64,000 bases of DNA from Photobacterium lutimaris (GCF_003025555.1 NZ_PYMH01000011.1:1-64000), one strand, 5' to 3'. Shown: positions 43,983-52,969, numbered from the stretch's first letter. Numbers and translations are program-made. The notes: a model not told the origin generated them from the letters alone.

Positions 43983-45197
43983 ATGAAACTGCCAATATAT
44001 TTTGATTATTCCGCTACTTGCCCAGTAGATCCTCGCGTTGCAGAAAAAATGATGCAATGCATGACCATGGATGGAAACTTCGGTAACCCGGCTTCACGTT
44101 CTCACCGCTTCGGTTGGCAGGCTGAAGAGGCGGTTGATACCGCCCGTGAGCAAATTGCTGAACTGCTGAACGCCGATCCACGCGAAATCATATTTACTTC
44201 AGGTGCTACCGAGTCAGATAACCTGGCTATTAAAGGTGCAGCCCACTTCTACGGTAAGAAGGGCAAGCACGTGATCACCTGTAAGACTGAACACAAAGCA
44301 GTACTTGATCCATGTCGCCAGCTAGAGCGTGAAGGTTATGAGGTGACTTACCTTGAGCCGGAAGAAAACGGTCTGATTGACATGGCTAAGCTGCGTGACG
44401 CGATGCGTGAAGACACGGTATTGGTTTCAATCATGCACGTGAACAACGAGATCGGTGTTATTCAAGATATCGCCGCTATCGGTGAGCTATGCCGTGAGAA
44501 GAAAGTGATTTTCCACGTTGATGCTGCTCAGTCAGCAGGTAAGCTACCAATCGATGTTCAGGAAATGAAAATCGACCTGATCTCTTTGTCTGCACACAAA
44601 ATTTACGGTCCTAAAGGTATTGGTGCTCTTTACGTTCGTCGTAAGCCACGTATCCGTTTGGAAGCACAAATGCACGGTGGCGGCCATGAGCGTGGATTCC
44701 GTTCTGGTACGCTAGCGACTCACCAAATTGTGGGTATGGGTGAAGCTTGCCACATTGCTAACGTAGAGATGGACAAAGATTACCAGCACGCACTTGCTTT
44801 GCGTGAACGCATGCTGAAAGGCCTTGAGGGGCTTGAAGCGATGACTATCAATGGTGATCTTGAGCAACGCTTACCGAACAACCTGAACATTAGTTTTGCA
44901 TTCGTTGAAGGCGAATCACTACTGATGGCCCTGAAGGATCTTGCTGTTTCATCAGGTTCGGCGTGTACGTCAGCCAGCCTGGAGCCATCGTATGTTCTTC
45001 GTGCCCTAGGCCTGAACGATGAACTGGCACACAGCTCAATTCGCTTCTCTTTCGGTCGTTTCACGACGGAAGAAGAAGTAGACTACGCAGTTTCACAGAT
45101 CCGCGGTGCGGTAGAGAAACTACGTGACATGTCTCCGCTTTGGGATATGTATAAAGAAGGTATTGACCTGGACACGGTCGAGTGGGCACACCACTAA
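43983..45197 (+). CDS. iscS: Cysteine desulfurase IscS
   Basis: IscS takes sulfur from cysteine for Fe-S clusters, thiolated tRNA bases and cofactors. The PLP lysine is K206 (SAHKIYGPKG) and the persulfide cysteine is C328 (SSGSACTSASLEPSYVLRALG), both at E. coli numbering. I chose the ATG at 43983, which has GGAG about 6 nt upstream and gives 404 aa, exactly the E. coli length. The ATG at 43977 would add Met-Lys. Confidence 0.97.
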   Translation: MKLPIYFDYSATCPVDPRVAEKMMQCMTMDGNFGNPASRSHRFGWQAEEAVDTAREQIAELLNADPREIIFTSGATESDNLAIKGAAHFYGKKGKHVITCKTEHKAVLDPCRQLEREGYEVTYLEPEENGLIDMAKLRDAMREDTVLVSIMHVNNEIGVIQDIAAIGELCREKKVIFHVDAAQSAGKLPIDVQEMKIDLISLSAHKIYGPKGIGALYVRRKPRIRLEAQMHGGGHERGFRSGTLATHQIVGMGEACHIANVEMDKDYQHALALRERMLKGLEGLEAMTINGDLEQRLPNNLNISFAFVEGESLLMALKDLAVSSGSACTSASLEPSYVLRALGLNDELAHSSIRFSFGRFTTEEEVDYAVSQIRGAVEKLRDMSPLWDMYKEGIDLDTVEWAHH

Positions 45198-45230
45198 TCT
45201 TGCGGTCATCACGTATTCGAGGAAACTGTC

Positions 45231-45617
45231 ATGGCATATAGTGAAAAAGTTATCGATCATTATGAGAACCCGCGTAACGTAGGCTCATTTGATAAAGGCG
45301 ACAAAAACGTAGGTAGCGGCATGGTAGGGGCACCTGCCTGTGGCGACGTTATGAAACTTCAGATCAAAGTGACTGAAGAAGGTATCATCGAAGATGCCAA
45401 GTTCAAAACGTACGGCTGCGGTTCTGCGATTGCTTCAAGCTCACTGATCACTGAGTGGGTTAAGGGCAAGACACTGGACGAAGCTGCTAGCATCAAGAAC
45501 TCTGCGATTGCTGAGGAGCTTGAGCTTCCACCTGTAAAAGTTCACTGCTCAATTCTTGCGGAAGACGCAATCAAGGCGGCAGTTAGTGATTACAAAAAGA
45601 AACACGAAGAACATTAA
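45231..45617 (+). CDS. iscU: Fe-S cluster scaffold IscU
   Basis: IscU is the scaffold on which IscS and the HscAB chaperones build and release clusters. C37, C63 and C106 are the cluster ligands, and LPPVK (99-103) is the HscA-recognition motif, all at E. coli positions. The length of 128 aa is identical to E. coli. Confidence 0.98.
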   Translation: MAYSEKVIDHYENPRNVGSFDKGDKNVGSGMVGAPACGDVMKLQIKVTEEGIIEDAKFKTYGCGSAIASSSLITEWVKGKTLDEAASIKNSAIAEELELPPVKVHCSILAEDAIKAAVSDYKKKHEEH

Positions 45618-45635
45618 TTTTCTAAGGGTTGTTGT

Positions 45636-45959
45636 ATGGCCATAACGATTACTGAAGCGGCAGCGAGTCGCGTAGCTAGTTTCCTAGAAAACAGAGGAAA
45701 AGGCATCGGCCTACGGTTGGGTGTTCGGACTTCTGGTTGCTCGGGAATGGCCTATGTACTGGAATTTGTCGACCAGTTAGACGAAGGTGATCAGATCTTT
45801 GAAGATAAAGGGGTGAAGATCATCATTGATGCCAAGAGCATGGTGTATCTGGACGGCACTGAGTTGGACTTTGCCAAAGAAGGTCTAAACGAAGGCTTCC
45901 AGTTCAACAACCCGAATGTATCCAGCGAATGCGGCTGTGGTGAAAGCTTCAACGTATAA
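45636..45959 (+). CDS. iscA: Fe-S assembly protein IscA
   Basis: IscA is an A-type carrier that passes iron or clusters to target proteins. Conserved cysteines are C35 (RTSGCSGMAY), C99 and C101 (SECGCGESF). The length of 107 aa matches. It lies 18 bp after iscU. Confidence 0.97.
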   Translation: MAITITEAAASRVASFLENRGKGIGLRLGVRTSGCSGMAYVLEFVDQLDEGDQIFEDKGVKIIIDAKSMVYLDGTELDFAKEGLNEGFQFNNPNVSSECGCGESFNV

Positions 45960-45975
45960 TCGCTGAGCCAATTGG

Positions 45976-46011
45976 ACCTGATTGCTGCCTTTTTGCAAGG
46001 GAGGATCAGGT
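45976..46011 (+). other. Hairpin in iscA-hscB spacer
   Basis: ACCTGAT (45976-45982) pairs with ATCAGGT (46005-46011) around a loop that contains a TTTTT tract. No T run follows the stem, so it is more likely an mRNA processing or stability element than a terminator. Confidence 0.5.
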
Positions 46012-46052
46012 TCAGTTATTTTAGACTCAGTCTTTACAGAAACTCACGCGAT

Positions 46053-46568
46053 ATGAATCATTTCGAACTCTTTGGGCTACCTTTTCAGTTCCAGCTGGAC
46101 GGTAGCCTTCTTGCAACTCAGTTCCGCGAATTGCAACGTCATTTCCATCCAGACAAATTTGCTACGGCTTCCGAGCGTGACCGCTTGTTGTCTGTGCAGA
46201 AAGCCGCGCAGATCAACGATGCCTTCCAGATATTGAAAAACCCTATCTCCCGTGCCGAGTACATGTTGTCAGTCAACGGTGTTGATATCCGCGGTGAGAA
46301 TAAAACGCTGCAGGATCCGACCTTTTTGATGCAACAAATGGAACTGCGTGAAGAGTTGGAAGAGATCCCTGAATCGAGTGATCCAGAAAGCGCGTTGTTT
46401 GACTTTGAGCAGCACGCCTCAACGCTCTACAAAGTGCAGTTGGCTGAGCTTGAACAATTACTTGTTGATGAACGCTGGGAAGTGGCGGCTGACGCCGTGC
46501 GCAAGCTAAAATTTATTGTTAAGCTGCGTGAAGAAGTCGAGCGCTTGGAAGATAGCCTGCTTGATTAA
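46053..46568 (+). CDS. hscB: Co-chaperone HscB
   Basis: HscB is the J-protein that brings IscU to HscA. The J-domain occupies about residues 1-75, with HPD at 32-34. The C-terminal three-helix bundle follows. I chose the ATG at 46053, which gives 171 aa, identical in length to E. coli; the frame is open upstream through the iscA-hscB spacer. No strong ribosome site is visible. Confidence 0.95.
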   Translation: MNHFELFGLPFQFQLDGSLLATQFRELQRHFHPDKFATASERDRLLSVQKAAQINDAFQILKNPISRAEYMLSVNGVDIRGENKTLQDPTFLMQQMELREELEEIPESSDPESALFDFEQHASTLYKVQLAELEQLLVDERWEVAADAVRKLKFIVKLREEVERLEDSLLD

Positions 46569-46606
46569 TTTTTTCTGAGCCCGGTATAAACACCACAGGA
46601 ACGAAA

Positions 46607-48457
46607 ATGGCACTGTTACAGATTGCTGAACCCGGTCAAAGCGCTGCGCCGCACCAACATAAATTGGCGGTGGGTATTGATCTGGGGACTACTAACTCTC
46701 TCGTGGCTGCAGTACGCAGCGGCGTTCCGGAAACCCTGAAAGACGACCACGGCCGGGCGATTTTGCCATCGGCAGTTCACTACAGCGAAAGCGGCATTGT
46801 TGTCGGCCATGAAGCCCGTAACATTGCCCAGCAGGATCCGGTCAATAGCATCATTTCTGTTAAGCGTATGATGGGGCGCTCGCTGGCCGATATTCAAACG
46901 CGTTATCCGCATATGCCATACCAGTTCAGTGCAACCGATAACGGGTTGCCTCAGCTGATCACCCGTGGCGGTGATGTCAATCCTGTGCAAGTGTCAGCAG
47001 AAATTCTTAAGACGTTGAACCAGCGTGCGCAAGATACCCTCGGAGGGGATCTTGAAGGCGTAGTGATCACCGTTCCGGCCTATTTTGATGATGCTCAGCG
47101 TGCCGGTACCAAAGATGCAGCCAAACTGGCTAACCTTAATGTACTTCGTTTGCTCAATGAGCCAACAGCCGCTGCGATTGCCTATGGCCTTGATTCTGGT
47201 CAGGAAGGGGTGATTGCGGTTTACGACTTGGGCGGTGGCACGTTTGATATCTCCATCCTCCGTTTGTCTAAAGGTGTATTCGAAGTACTGGCAACCGGTG
47301 GTGATTCGGCTCTGGGTGGTGATGACTTTGATCACCTATTGGCGGATTGGCTAGCCGAGCAAGCCGGTATTACTGAACGTGATGCGATTGCACAGCGTAA
47401 ACTGCAAGATGCGGCACAGGCAGCCAAAGAAGCGTTGTCTGATGCTGACGAGGTGTCGGTGGATGTGCTGGGCTGGCAGGGGAGCGTGACTCGTGCGCAG
47501 TTTGTCGCCATGATCCAACCACTGGTTAAAAAGACCTTGATATCATGCCGTCGCGCCTTGAAAGACGCCGACGTGACCGCTGATGAAGTGATTGAAACCG
47601 TCATGGTCGGTGGCTCGACACGGGTACCATTGGTGCGCGAAATGGTGGGGGGCTACTTCGGCAAAGAGCCACTGACATCGATTGACCCCGACCAAGTTGT
47701 GGCAATTGGTGCCGCGATTCAGGCTGATATCCTTGCAGGTAACAAGCCGGATGCTGATATGCTGCTGCTGGATGTGATCCCGCTGTCTCTGGGGATCGAA
47801 ACCATGGGTGGCATGATTGAAAAGATCATTCCGCGCAACACCACGATTCCTGTTGCCCGAGCCCAGGAGTTCACCACTTTCAAAGACGGTCAAACCGCGA
47901 TGTCAGTCCATGTGGTACAGGGTGAGCGAGAAATGGTCAGTGACTGTCGTTCTCTGGCGCGCTTTACCTTGCGCGGCATTCCGGCAATGGCGGCTGGTGC
48001 GGCCCACATCCGTGTGACCTATCAAGTCGATGCCGATGGTTTGCTATCGGTTACCGCAATGGAAAAGAGCAGTGGTGTACAGTCTTCAATCCAAGTTAAG
48101 CCGTCTTACGGCCTGACCGACGATGAAATCGCGACAATGATCCGCGATTCAATGACCTTTGCCCAGGACGATAAAGACGCCCGCGCCCTTGCCGAGCAGC
48201 AAGTGGAAGCGGATCGTGTTCTGGAAGGGTTGATTGCAGCGCTAGCTCAGGACGGGGATACCCTGCTGAGCAAAGAAGAGCGCGACGAGCTGGAAGCCGT
48301 CATGATGGAACTGGTTCAGCTGCGTCAGGGTACCGACCCGTACGCGATTGAAACTGGAATTAAGAAAACAGATAAGGCGAGTCAGGAGTTTGCATCGCGC
48401 CGGATGGATCAGTCTATCCGCCGGGCACTGGCTGGTCAGTCGATTGATGAGGTTTAG
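46607..48457 (+). CDS. hscA: Fe-S assembly chaperone HscA
   Basis: HscA is the Hsp70-class ATPase dedicated to IscU. The ATPase domain starts with AVGIDLGTTNSLVAAVRSG, followed by YDLGGGTFDISILRL and VMVGGSTRVPLVREMV. The substrate-binding domain follows from about residue 390. The length of 616 aa is the same as E. coli. It is 38 bp after hscB and 2 bp before fdx. Confidence 0.97.
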   Translation: MALLQIAEPGQSAAPHQHKLAVGIDLGTTNSLVAAVRSGVPETLKDDHGRAILPSAVHYSESGIVVGHEARNIAQQDPVNSIISVKRMMGRSLADIQTRYPHMPYQFSATDNGLPQLITRGGDVNPVQVSAEILKTLNQRAQDTLGGDLEGVVITVPAYFDDAQRAGTKDAAKLANLNVLRLLNEPTAAAIAYGLDSGQEGVIAVYDLGGGTFDISILRLSKGVFEVLATGGDSALGGDDFDHLLADWLAEQAGITERDAIAQRKLQDAAQAAKEALSDADEVSVDVLGWQGSVTRAQFVAMIQPLVKKTLISCRRALKDADVTADEVIETVMVGGSTRVPLVREMVGGYFGKEPLTSIDPDQVVAIGAAIQADILAGNKPDADMLLLDVIPLSLGIETMGGMIEKIIPRNTTIPVARAQEFTTFKDGQTAMSVHVVQGEREMVSDCRSLARFTLRGIPAMAAGAAHIRVTYQVDADGLLSVTAMEKSSGVQSSIQVKPSYGLTDDEIATMIRDSMTFAQDDKDARALAEQQVEADRVLEGLIAALAQDGDTLLSKEERDELEAVMMELVQLRQGTDPYAIETGIKKTDKASQEFASRRMDQSIRRALAGQSIDEV

Positions 48458-48459
48458 GC

Positions 48460-48798
48460 ATGCCTAAAATTGTTGTATTACCCCATGATGAGCTTTGCCC
48501 GGAAGGGGCAGTGCTAGACGCGCAAGAAGGCGAAACTATCCTTGACGTGGCACTGCGCAACGGTATTGGCATTGAACATGCGTGTGAAAAGTCCTGTGCG
48601 TGTACCACGTGTCACTGCATTGTTCGTGAAGGTTTTGATTCACTGGATGAAAGTGACGAGCTAGAAGATGACATGCTGGATAAGGCATGGGGACTGGAGC
48701 CGGAATCGCGCTTGAGTTGTCAAGCCAAGGTCGCTGATGAGGATTTGGTGGTGGAGATCCCGAAATACACCCTGAATCTGGCATCGGAAAACCACTAA
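48460..48798 (+). CDS. fdx: [2Fe-2S] ferredoxin Fdx
   Basis: Fdx is the adrenodoxin-type ferredoxin that supplies electrons for Isc cluster assembly. The ligands are C42, C48, C51 and C87, at E. coli positions; extra C46 and C53 flank them, as in E. coli. The length is 112 aa. Confidence 0.97.
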   Translation: MPKIVVLPHDELCPEGAVLDAQEGETILDVALRNGIGIEHACEKSCACTTCHCIVREGFDSLDESDELEDDMLDKAWGLEPESRLSCQAKVADEDLVVEIPKYTLNLASENH

Positions 48799-48809
48799 GA
48801 TGATTTAGC

Positions 48810-48832
48810 CCAAGTAACGTGACGTTACTTGG
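48810..48832. repeat. Perfect palindromic repeat between fdx and iscX
   Basis: CCAAGTAACG (48810-48819) and CGTTACTTGG (48823-48832) form 10-bp arms around TGA. The same CCAAGTA/TACTTGG core is found downstream of cutC (26376-26408). Confidence 0.8.
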
Positions 48833-48838
48833 AGATAA

Positions 48839-48876
48839 AAGCCCAGATGGTGAAAGCCGTCAGGGCTTTTTTTATG
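48839..48876 (+). terminator. Terminator after fdx
   Basis: AGCCC pairs with GGGCT, extended by an inner GATGG/CCGTC stem, and is followed by seven T residues. It sits between fdx and iscX, so iscX may have reduced or separate expression. Confidence 0.8.
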
Positions 48877-48950
48877 GCTATGGATTATTGTCTGTATTGG
48901 GCCGTTGGCTACACTAATAGGCTAGGGAGCATAAACTGGAGGAGAGAGTT

Positions 48951-49151
48951 ATGGGCTTGAAATGGATTGATTCACGGGAGTTGGCTATCGAGCTGTCCGA
49001 GCAGCATCCGGATGTTGATCCGGTGACGCTCCGTTTTACCGACTTGAGGGAGTGGATCTTGGCATTGGAAGCATTTGATGATGATCCCGAACATTGTAGT
49101 GAGCGGGTGCTTGAAGCTGTGCAGATGTGCTGGATTGAAGAAGCGGATTAA
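48951..49151 (+). CDS. iscX: Isc accessory protein IscX
   Basis: IscX (YfhJ) is a small acidic protein that binds IscS and iron and tunes cluster assembly. It starts MGLKWIDSRELAIEL and contains the acidic stretch LEAFDDDPEHCSERVLEAVQMCWIEE. The length of 66 aa is identical to E. coli. GGAGGAGAG precedes the ATG. Its stop codon lies inside the loop of the following terminator. Confidence 0.96.
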   Translation: MGLKWIDSRELAIELSEQHPDVDPVTLRFTDLREWILALEAFDDDPEHCSERVLEAVQMCWIEEAD

Positions 49152-49161
49152 GCCGCTTTTT
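49141..49161 (+). terminator. Terminator overlapping the iscX stop codon
   Basis: AAGCGG (49141-49146) pairs with CCGCTT (49153-49158) around a loop containing the TAA stop, followed by T residues. Confidence 0.75.
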
Positions 49162-49542
49162 CCTCTTCCTCTTCCTCTTCCTTTTTCCTGCCCGTTTGCC
49201 CGTTATGATCTTGCTCTGACTCTCGTTGTAAACAGCTTGTTTCTTGACTGCTTCCAAGGCACAGTAGGATAAATCCTGGGAATTGGCTAAATAGCATTAT
49301 TTTCAACTACCACGCACTCCCTCGTTGGGGGGGCGCTGTCCGGAACGTGCTGAAATCGCTGTGAAACCCCTTGTAATGCTAAAATGTGCCCCAATAACAT
49401 CTGTTATTGCGGGTAACGTCATTGTCATCTATTTGTTATCTAAATGCCTGCAGGATAATCTATTCAGGCGTTAGGCTCGGTCCTATCATATCCCGTTGCT
49501 CTGCTGAGTATGGCGGAGTAACAACAATCCAAGGAGTATTTC
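49152..49542 (+). promoter_or_regulatory. Upstream region of pepB
   Basis: This 391-bp gene-free stretch begins with a CCTCTT hexamer run (about 49161-49182). It then holds an inverted repeat CAATAAC/GTTATTG (49392-49409) and a possible hairpin GCCTG/CAGGC near 49445-49471. A promoter for pepB is expected here; I cannot define it. Confidence 0.5.
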
Positions 49543-50838
49543 ATGTCTGCCAAAATGAGTGTGCTACTGTCTGCGAAAGCCGCTGACGAAAAGTGGGGCA
49601 AAAATGCCCTGGTAACCTTCGAAGCTGACAGCGCAGTAGTTCACCTGACAGAAGAAAATGTGTTGCCGGCCATTCAGCGCGCTGGTCGCAAACTGGATGC
49701 ACAAGGTATCAAGAACGTCGAGTTGGTCGGAGAAGGCTGGGATCTGGAGTGTATCTGGGCTTTTGTTCAGGGGCACCGCAATGCCAAGCCAGGTAATGAA
49801 GTAAGCTGGAACGGGTTGTCTGATACTGATGAAGCTGAGCTGCAGGCACGCTTAATGGCAACCAACTGGGTTCGCGATATTATCAACCAGTCGGCAGAAG
49901 TGGTTCGCCCTTCGCAATTGGCATCCCGCGCAGGGGAGCTGATCAAGTCATTGGCGCCAGAGCATGTTACTTACAAGATCATTAAGGGTAATGACCTACT
50001 GGATGAAGGCTGGAACGGTATCCATACCGTCGGCCGTGGTTCAGAGCGCTCACCAGCGATGCTACGCCTTGATTATAATCCGACCGGCAATGCTGATGCA
50101 CCGGTGCACACGTGTGTCGTTGGTAAGGGGATCACGTTTGATTCCGGCGGCTACAGCATGAAGCCTTCAGCGGGTATGACAGCAATGAAAGCCGATATGG
50201 GTGGCTCGGCACTGGCTACAGGTGCGTTGGCACTGGCTATTGCCCGTGGTACCAACAAGCGTATCAAGCTGATCCTGTGCTGTGCGGAAAATATGGTTTC
50301 GGGCCGTGCCTTCAAGCTGGGTGACATCATTACCTACAAGAATGGTAAAACCGTTGAAGTACTTAACACGGATGCTGAAGGTCGTTTGGTCTTGGCGGAC
50401 GGTTTGATCTACGCAAGCAGCCAGAACCCAGAACTGATCATTGATTGTGCCACCCTAACAGGTGCAGCGAAGAATGCACTGGGTAATGACTACCATGCGC
50501 TGTTTAGCTTCGATCATGGTTTGGCACAGAAAGCCTTGATGGCTGCCAGTGATGAAAACGAAGGGTTGTGGCCGCTACCGCTGGCCGAGCAACACCGTGG
50601 CATGATGCCATCGAATTTTGCTGACTTGAGCAATATCTCACAGGGTGATTTCATGCCGGGTGCTAGCACGGCAGCGGCTTTCCTGTCTTATTTCGTTGAC
50701 GATTACCAAAATGGCTGGATGCACATTGATGCCAGCGGTACCTACCGTAAATCAGCCAATGACAAGTGGGCTGCAGGGGCTACGGGGATGGGGGTGCGTA
50801 CCTTAGCAAATATTCTGTGCGACCACGAACAAGACTAA
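49543..50838 (+). CDS. pepB: Aminopeptidase B (PepB, M17 family)
   Basis: PepB is a two-metal leucyl-aminopeptidase-family enzyme that releases N-terminal residues from peptides. The metal and active-site motifs are GKGITFDSGGYSMK, MKADMGG and NTDAEGRLVLADGL, in the C-terminal catalytic domain (from about residue 130). The 431-aa length matches PepB rather than the longer PepA. AAGGAG precedes the ATG. As in E. coli it follows iscX. A second related gene lies immediately downstream. Confidence 0.95.
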   Translation: MSAKMSVLLSAKAADEKWGKNALVTFEADSAVVHLTEENVLPAIQRAGRKLDAQGIKNVELVGEGWDLECIWAFVQGHRNAKPGNEVSWNGLSDTDEAELQARLMATNWVRDIINQSAEVVRPSQLASRAGELIKSLAPEHVTYKIIKGNDLLDEGWNGIHTVGRGSERSPAMLRLDYNPTGNADAPVHTCVVGKGITFDSGGYSMKPSAGMTAMKADMGGSALATGALALAIARGTNKRIKLILCCAENMVSGRAFKLGDIITYKNGKTVEVLNTDAEGRLVLADGLIYASSQNPELIIDCATLTGAAKNALGNDYHALFSFDHGLAQKALMAASDENEGLWPLPLAEQHRGMMPSNFADLSNISQGDFMPGASTAAAFLSYFVDDYQNGWMHIDASGTYRKSANDKWAAGATGMGVRTLANILCDHEQD

Positions 50839-50881
50839 AATTATAACAATACCAAGCTGATTTTATCCGTTCGGTATACAG

Positions 50882-50908
50882 CTGCCGCCTAAGGGCGGCA
50901 GTCTTTTT
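50882..50908 (+). terminator. Terminator between the two pepB-type genes
   Basis: CTGCCGCC-TAAG-GGCGGCAG is followed by TCTTTTT. It ends only about a dozen bases before the start codon of the second aminopeptidase gene. Confidence 0.88.
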
Positions 50909-50920
50909 CAGGAAGAAAGT

Positions 50921-52198
50921 ATGTTGAAAATTTCACTTTCCTCAGCCTCGCACTCGGGAGTATGGGGAGACAAGGCACTGGTGGCGTATGAAACCGATGG
51001 TGCCGTTATTCATTTTTCTGGTGATTACCCGCTGCGCCGTATTCAGCAGGCGGCTCGTCAGTTGCAGTCGCAAGGGATCACCCAGGCCTGCTTAGACGGT
51101 GAAGGCTGGAGCTACGAGCGCCAATGGGCATTCTACTGTGGTTTTGCGACCCCCAAAACAGAAGTAAAACTGCGCTGGGCCTCCATCGATGAAGACGAGC
51201 TAGAGCTGCTCAACGCCCGCCGCCGCAGTGCTGATTGGGTGCGCAAGGTGGTCAATGCGACGCCGGAAGACATGTATCCGGAGAAGCTGGCGGATGAAGC
51301 CATATCCTTCTTGTCGTCGATTGCCGGTGAAGCCCTGTCCCATGAGGTTGTGGTGGGTGATGCTCTGGCCGAGCAAGGCTGGATTGGTACCCACAGTGTG
51401 GGTCGGGCCAGCAGCCGTCCGCCGGTGATGCTCACCGTGGATTTTAACCCGACAGGGGATGCCGATGCGCCGGTATCAGCCTGCTTAGTCGGTAAGGGGA
51501 TCACCTTTGATTCGGGTGGCTACAGCATCAAGTCGAGTGCTGGTATGGTGACCATGAAATGCGACATGGGCGGTGCTGCCACGGTAACTGCGGCGTTGGG
51601 CTATGCGATCGAGCAAGGTTTGCGTCAACGTGTGAAGTTGATCCTGTGCTGTGCCGAAAACATGATTGCAGGAAACGCCTATAAGCTGGGGGATGTGTTA
51701 ACGTACAAGAATGGTCAGACAGTAGAAATTGTGAATACTGATGCCGAAGGCCGCTTGGTTTTGGCTGATGGCTTGATTGCCGCGAGTGAAACCAAGGCGC
51801 CGTTGATTATTGATGCGGCGACCCTGACTGGTGCCGCTATGATGGCGGTCGGTACGGATTACAATGCGTTGTTTGGCTTGAACAAGGCGCTGGTGTTCAA
51901 AGCTCAGCAACTTTCTGACTTGGTCAATGAGCCGGCATGGCCACTGCCGCTGGAAGGCTGGCATCAGACCCACTGCCCGTCATATTATGCGGATACCGCC
52001 AATAGCCGTTCACAGAAAGGTGGTGGTATGGGTGGCGCATCGAATGCCGCAGCCTTTCTGTCGCGTTTTGTTGATACTGACAATTGCGGTTGGGTTCATT
52101 TTGACTTGGCGGCTTGCTTCCGAGACAGCGCAGACGCCCGCTGGGCGGCTGGTGCGACGGGAGTCGGGGTTGCCAACATTGCAGCTATGCTGCTTTAG
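50921..52198 (+). CDS. Second PepB-type aminopeptidase (tandem paralogue)
   Basis: This is a 425-aa M17 aminopeptidase clearly related to the PepB encoded just before it. It retains GKGITFDSGGYSIK, MKCDMGG and NTDAEGRLVLADGLI, so the metal site is complete. The N-terminal 120 residues have diverged more than the catalytic half. Differences in the C-terminal substrate region (SYYADTANSRSQKGGGMGGASNAAAF versus SNFADLSNISQGDFMPGASTAAAF) suggest altered specificity. A strong terminator hairpin lies directly in front, so it probably relies on a promoter overlapping that hairpin or on read-through. ndk follows after 32 bp. Confidence 0.92.
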   Translation: MLKISLSSASHSGVWGDKALVAYETDGAVIHFSGDYPLRRIQQAARQLQSQGITQACLDGEGWSYERQWAFYCGFATPKTEVKLRWASIDEDELELLNARRRSADWVRKVVNATPEDMYPEKLADEAISFLSSIAGEALSHEVVVGDALAEQGWIGTHSVGRASSRPPVMLTVDFNPTGDADAPVSACLVGKGITFDSGGYSIKSSAGMVTMKCDMGGAATVTAALGYAIEQGLRQRVKLILCCAENMIAGNAYKLGDVLTYKNGQTVEIVNTDAEGRLVLADGLIAASETKAPLIIDAATLTGAAMMAVGTDYNALFGLNKALVFKAQQLSDLVNEPAWPLPLEGWHQTHCPSYYADTANSRSQKGGGMGGASNAAAFLSRFVDTDNCGWVHFDLAACFRDSADARWAAGATGVGVANIAAMLL

Positions 52199-52230
52199 CC
52201 GTAGATTTTAGCCTGAGGGGAAATATAATA

Positions 52231-52659
52231 ATGACAATTGAAAGAACATTCTCAATCGTAAAACCAGATGCCGTTAAGCGTAATCTTATTGGTGCTATTT
52301 ACAACCGAATCGAGAAGGCCGGGCTACGCGTGGTCGCTGCGAAAATGATCCGTATGGATGCCGACAAGGCGAAAGGTTTTTATGCCGAGCATGAAGGCAA
52401 GCCGTTTTTTGATGATTTGGTGGCCTTTATGACATCGGGACCGGTGATGGTTCAGGTGCTGGAAGGCGACAATGCCGTGGTGCGCTACCGTGAGCTGATG
52501 GGCAAGACCAACCCGGAAGAAGCGGCATGTGGTACCCTGCGTGCCGACTATGCGCTCAGCCTGCGTCATAACTCGGTACATGGTGCAGACAGCCCAGAGT
52601 CTGCTGCTCGTGAAATTGCTTACTTCTTTGCTGATGACGAGATGTGCTCTCGCGATTAA
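52231..52659 (+). CDS. ndk: Nucleoside diphosphate kinase
   Basis: Ndk transfers the gamma-phosphate of ATP to other nucleoside diphosphates. The phospho-histidine is H117 in RHNSVHGADSPESA. The start MTIERTFSIVKPDAVKRNLIG matches the family from the ATG at 52231, with GAGGGG upstream. The length is 142 aa (E. coli 143). It is followed by a strong terminator. Confidence 0.97.
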   Translation: MTIERTFSIVKPDAVKRNLIGAIYNRIEKAGLRVVAAKMIRMDADKAKGFYAEHEGKPFFDDLVAFMTSGPVMVQVLEGDNAVVRYRELMGKTNPEEAACGTLRADYALSLRHNSVHGADSPESAAREIAYFFADDEMCSRD

Positions 52660-52678
52660 GCCGCCGTCTTGAGTAAAG

Positions 52679-52708
52679 AAACGGGAAGCCTTGGCTTCCC
52701 GTTTTTAT
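52679..52708 (+). terminator. Terminator of ndk
   Basis: AACGGGAAGC pairs with GCTTCCCGTT, followed by T residues. Confidence 0.92.
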
Positions 52709-52969
52709 TTGTCTGCCGGGCCCGGCCGAGTGAACAAGTGGAATCTCATAGCCAAAGCCTGTACAATTTCGCGCCTTATACCCAGGGGCTCAGGTAATCT
52801 TCGCTGAAATAGGCGCCTTGCAGTTACTCGGGTATAAAACCAAACTGACAACAGGTGGGCTATTTCATAGCGCATGACCACAGTTTAGGCTTAAAGGTCC
52901 TGTCGTATACCGTACACCGGTATACCCAAGGCACAGATAACGTCACGTAATTTAAAGAGGCAACAACCG
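52709..52969 (+). other. Spacer upstream of rlmN with inverted repeats
   Basis: No gene is visible. A 62-bp element bounded by TTATACCC (52776-52783) and GGGTATAA (52830-52837) resembles a degenerate palindromic repeat. A perfect 8-bp inverted repeat, GTATACCG (52905-52912) and CGGTATAC (52918-52925), follows. The promoter of the rlmN-pilW-rodZ run must be in this region. Confidence 0.6.
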
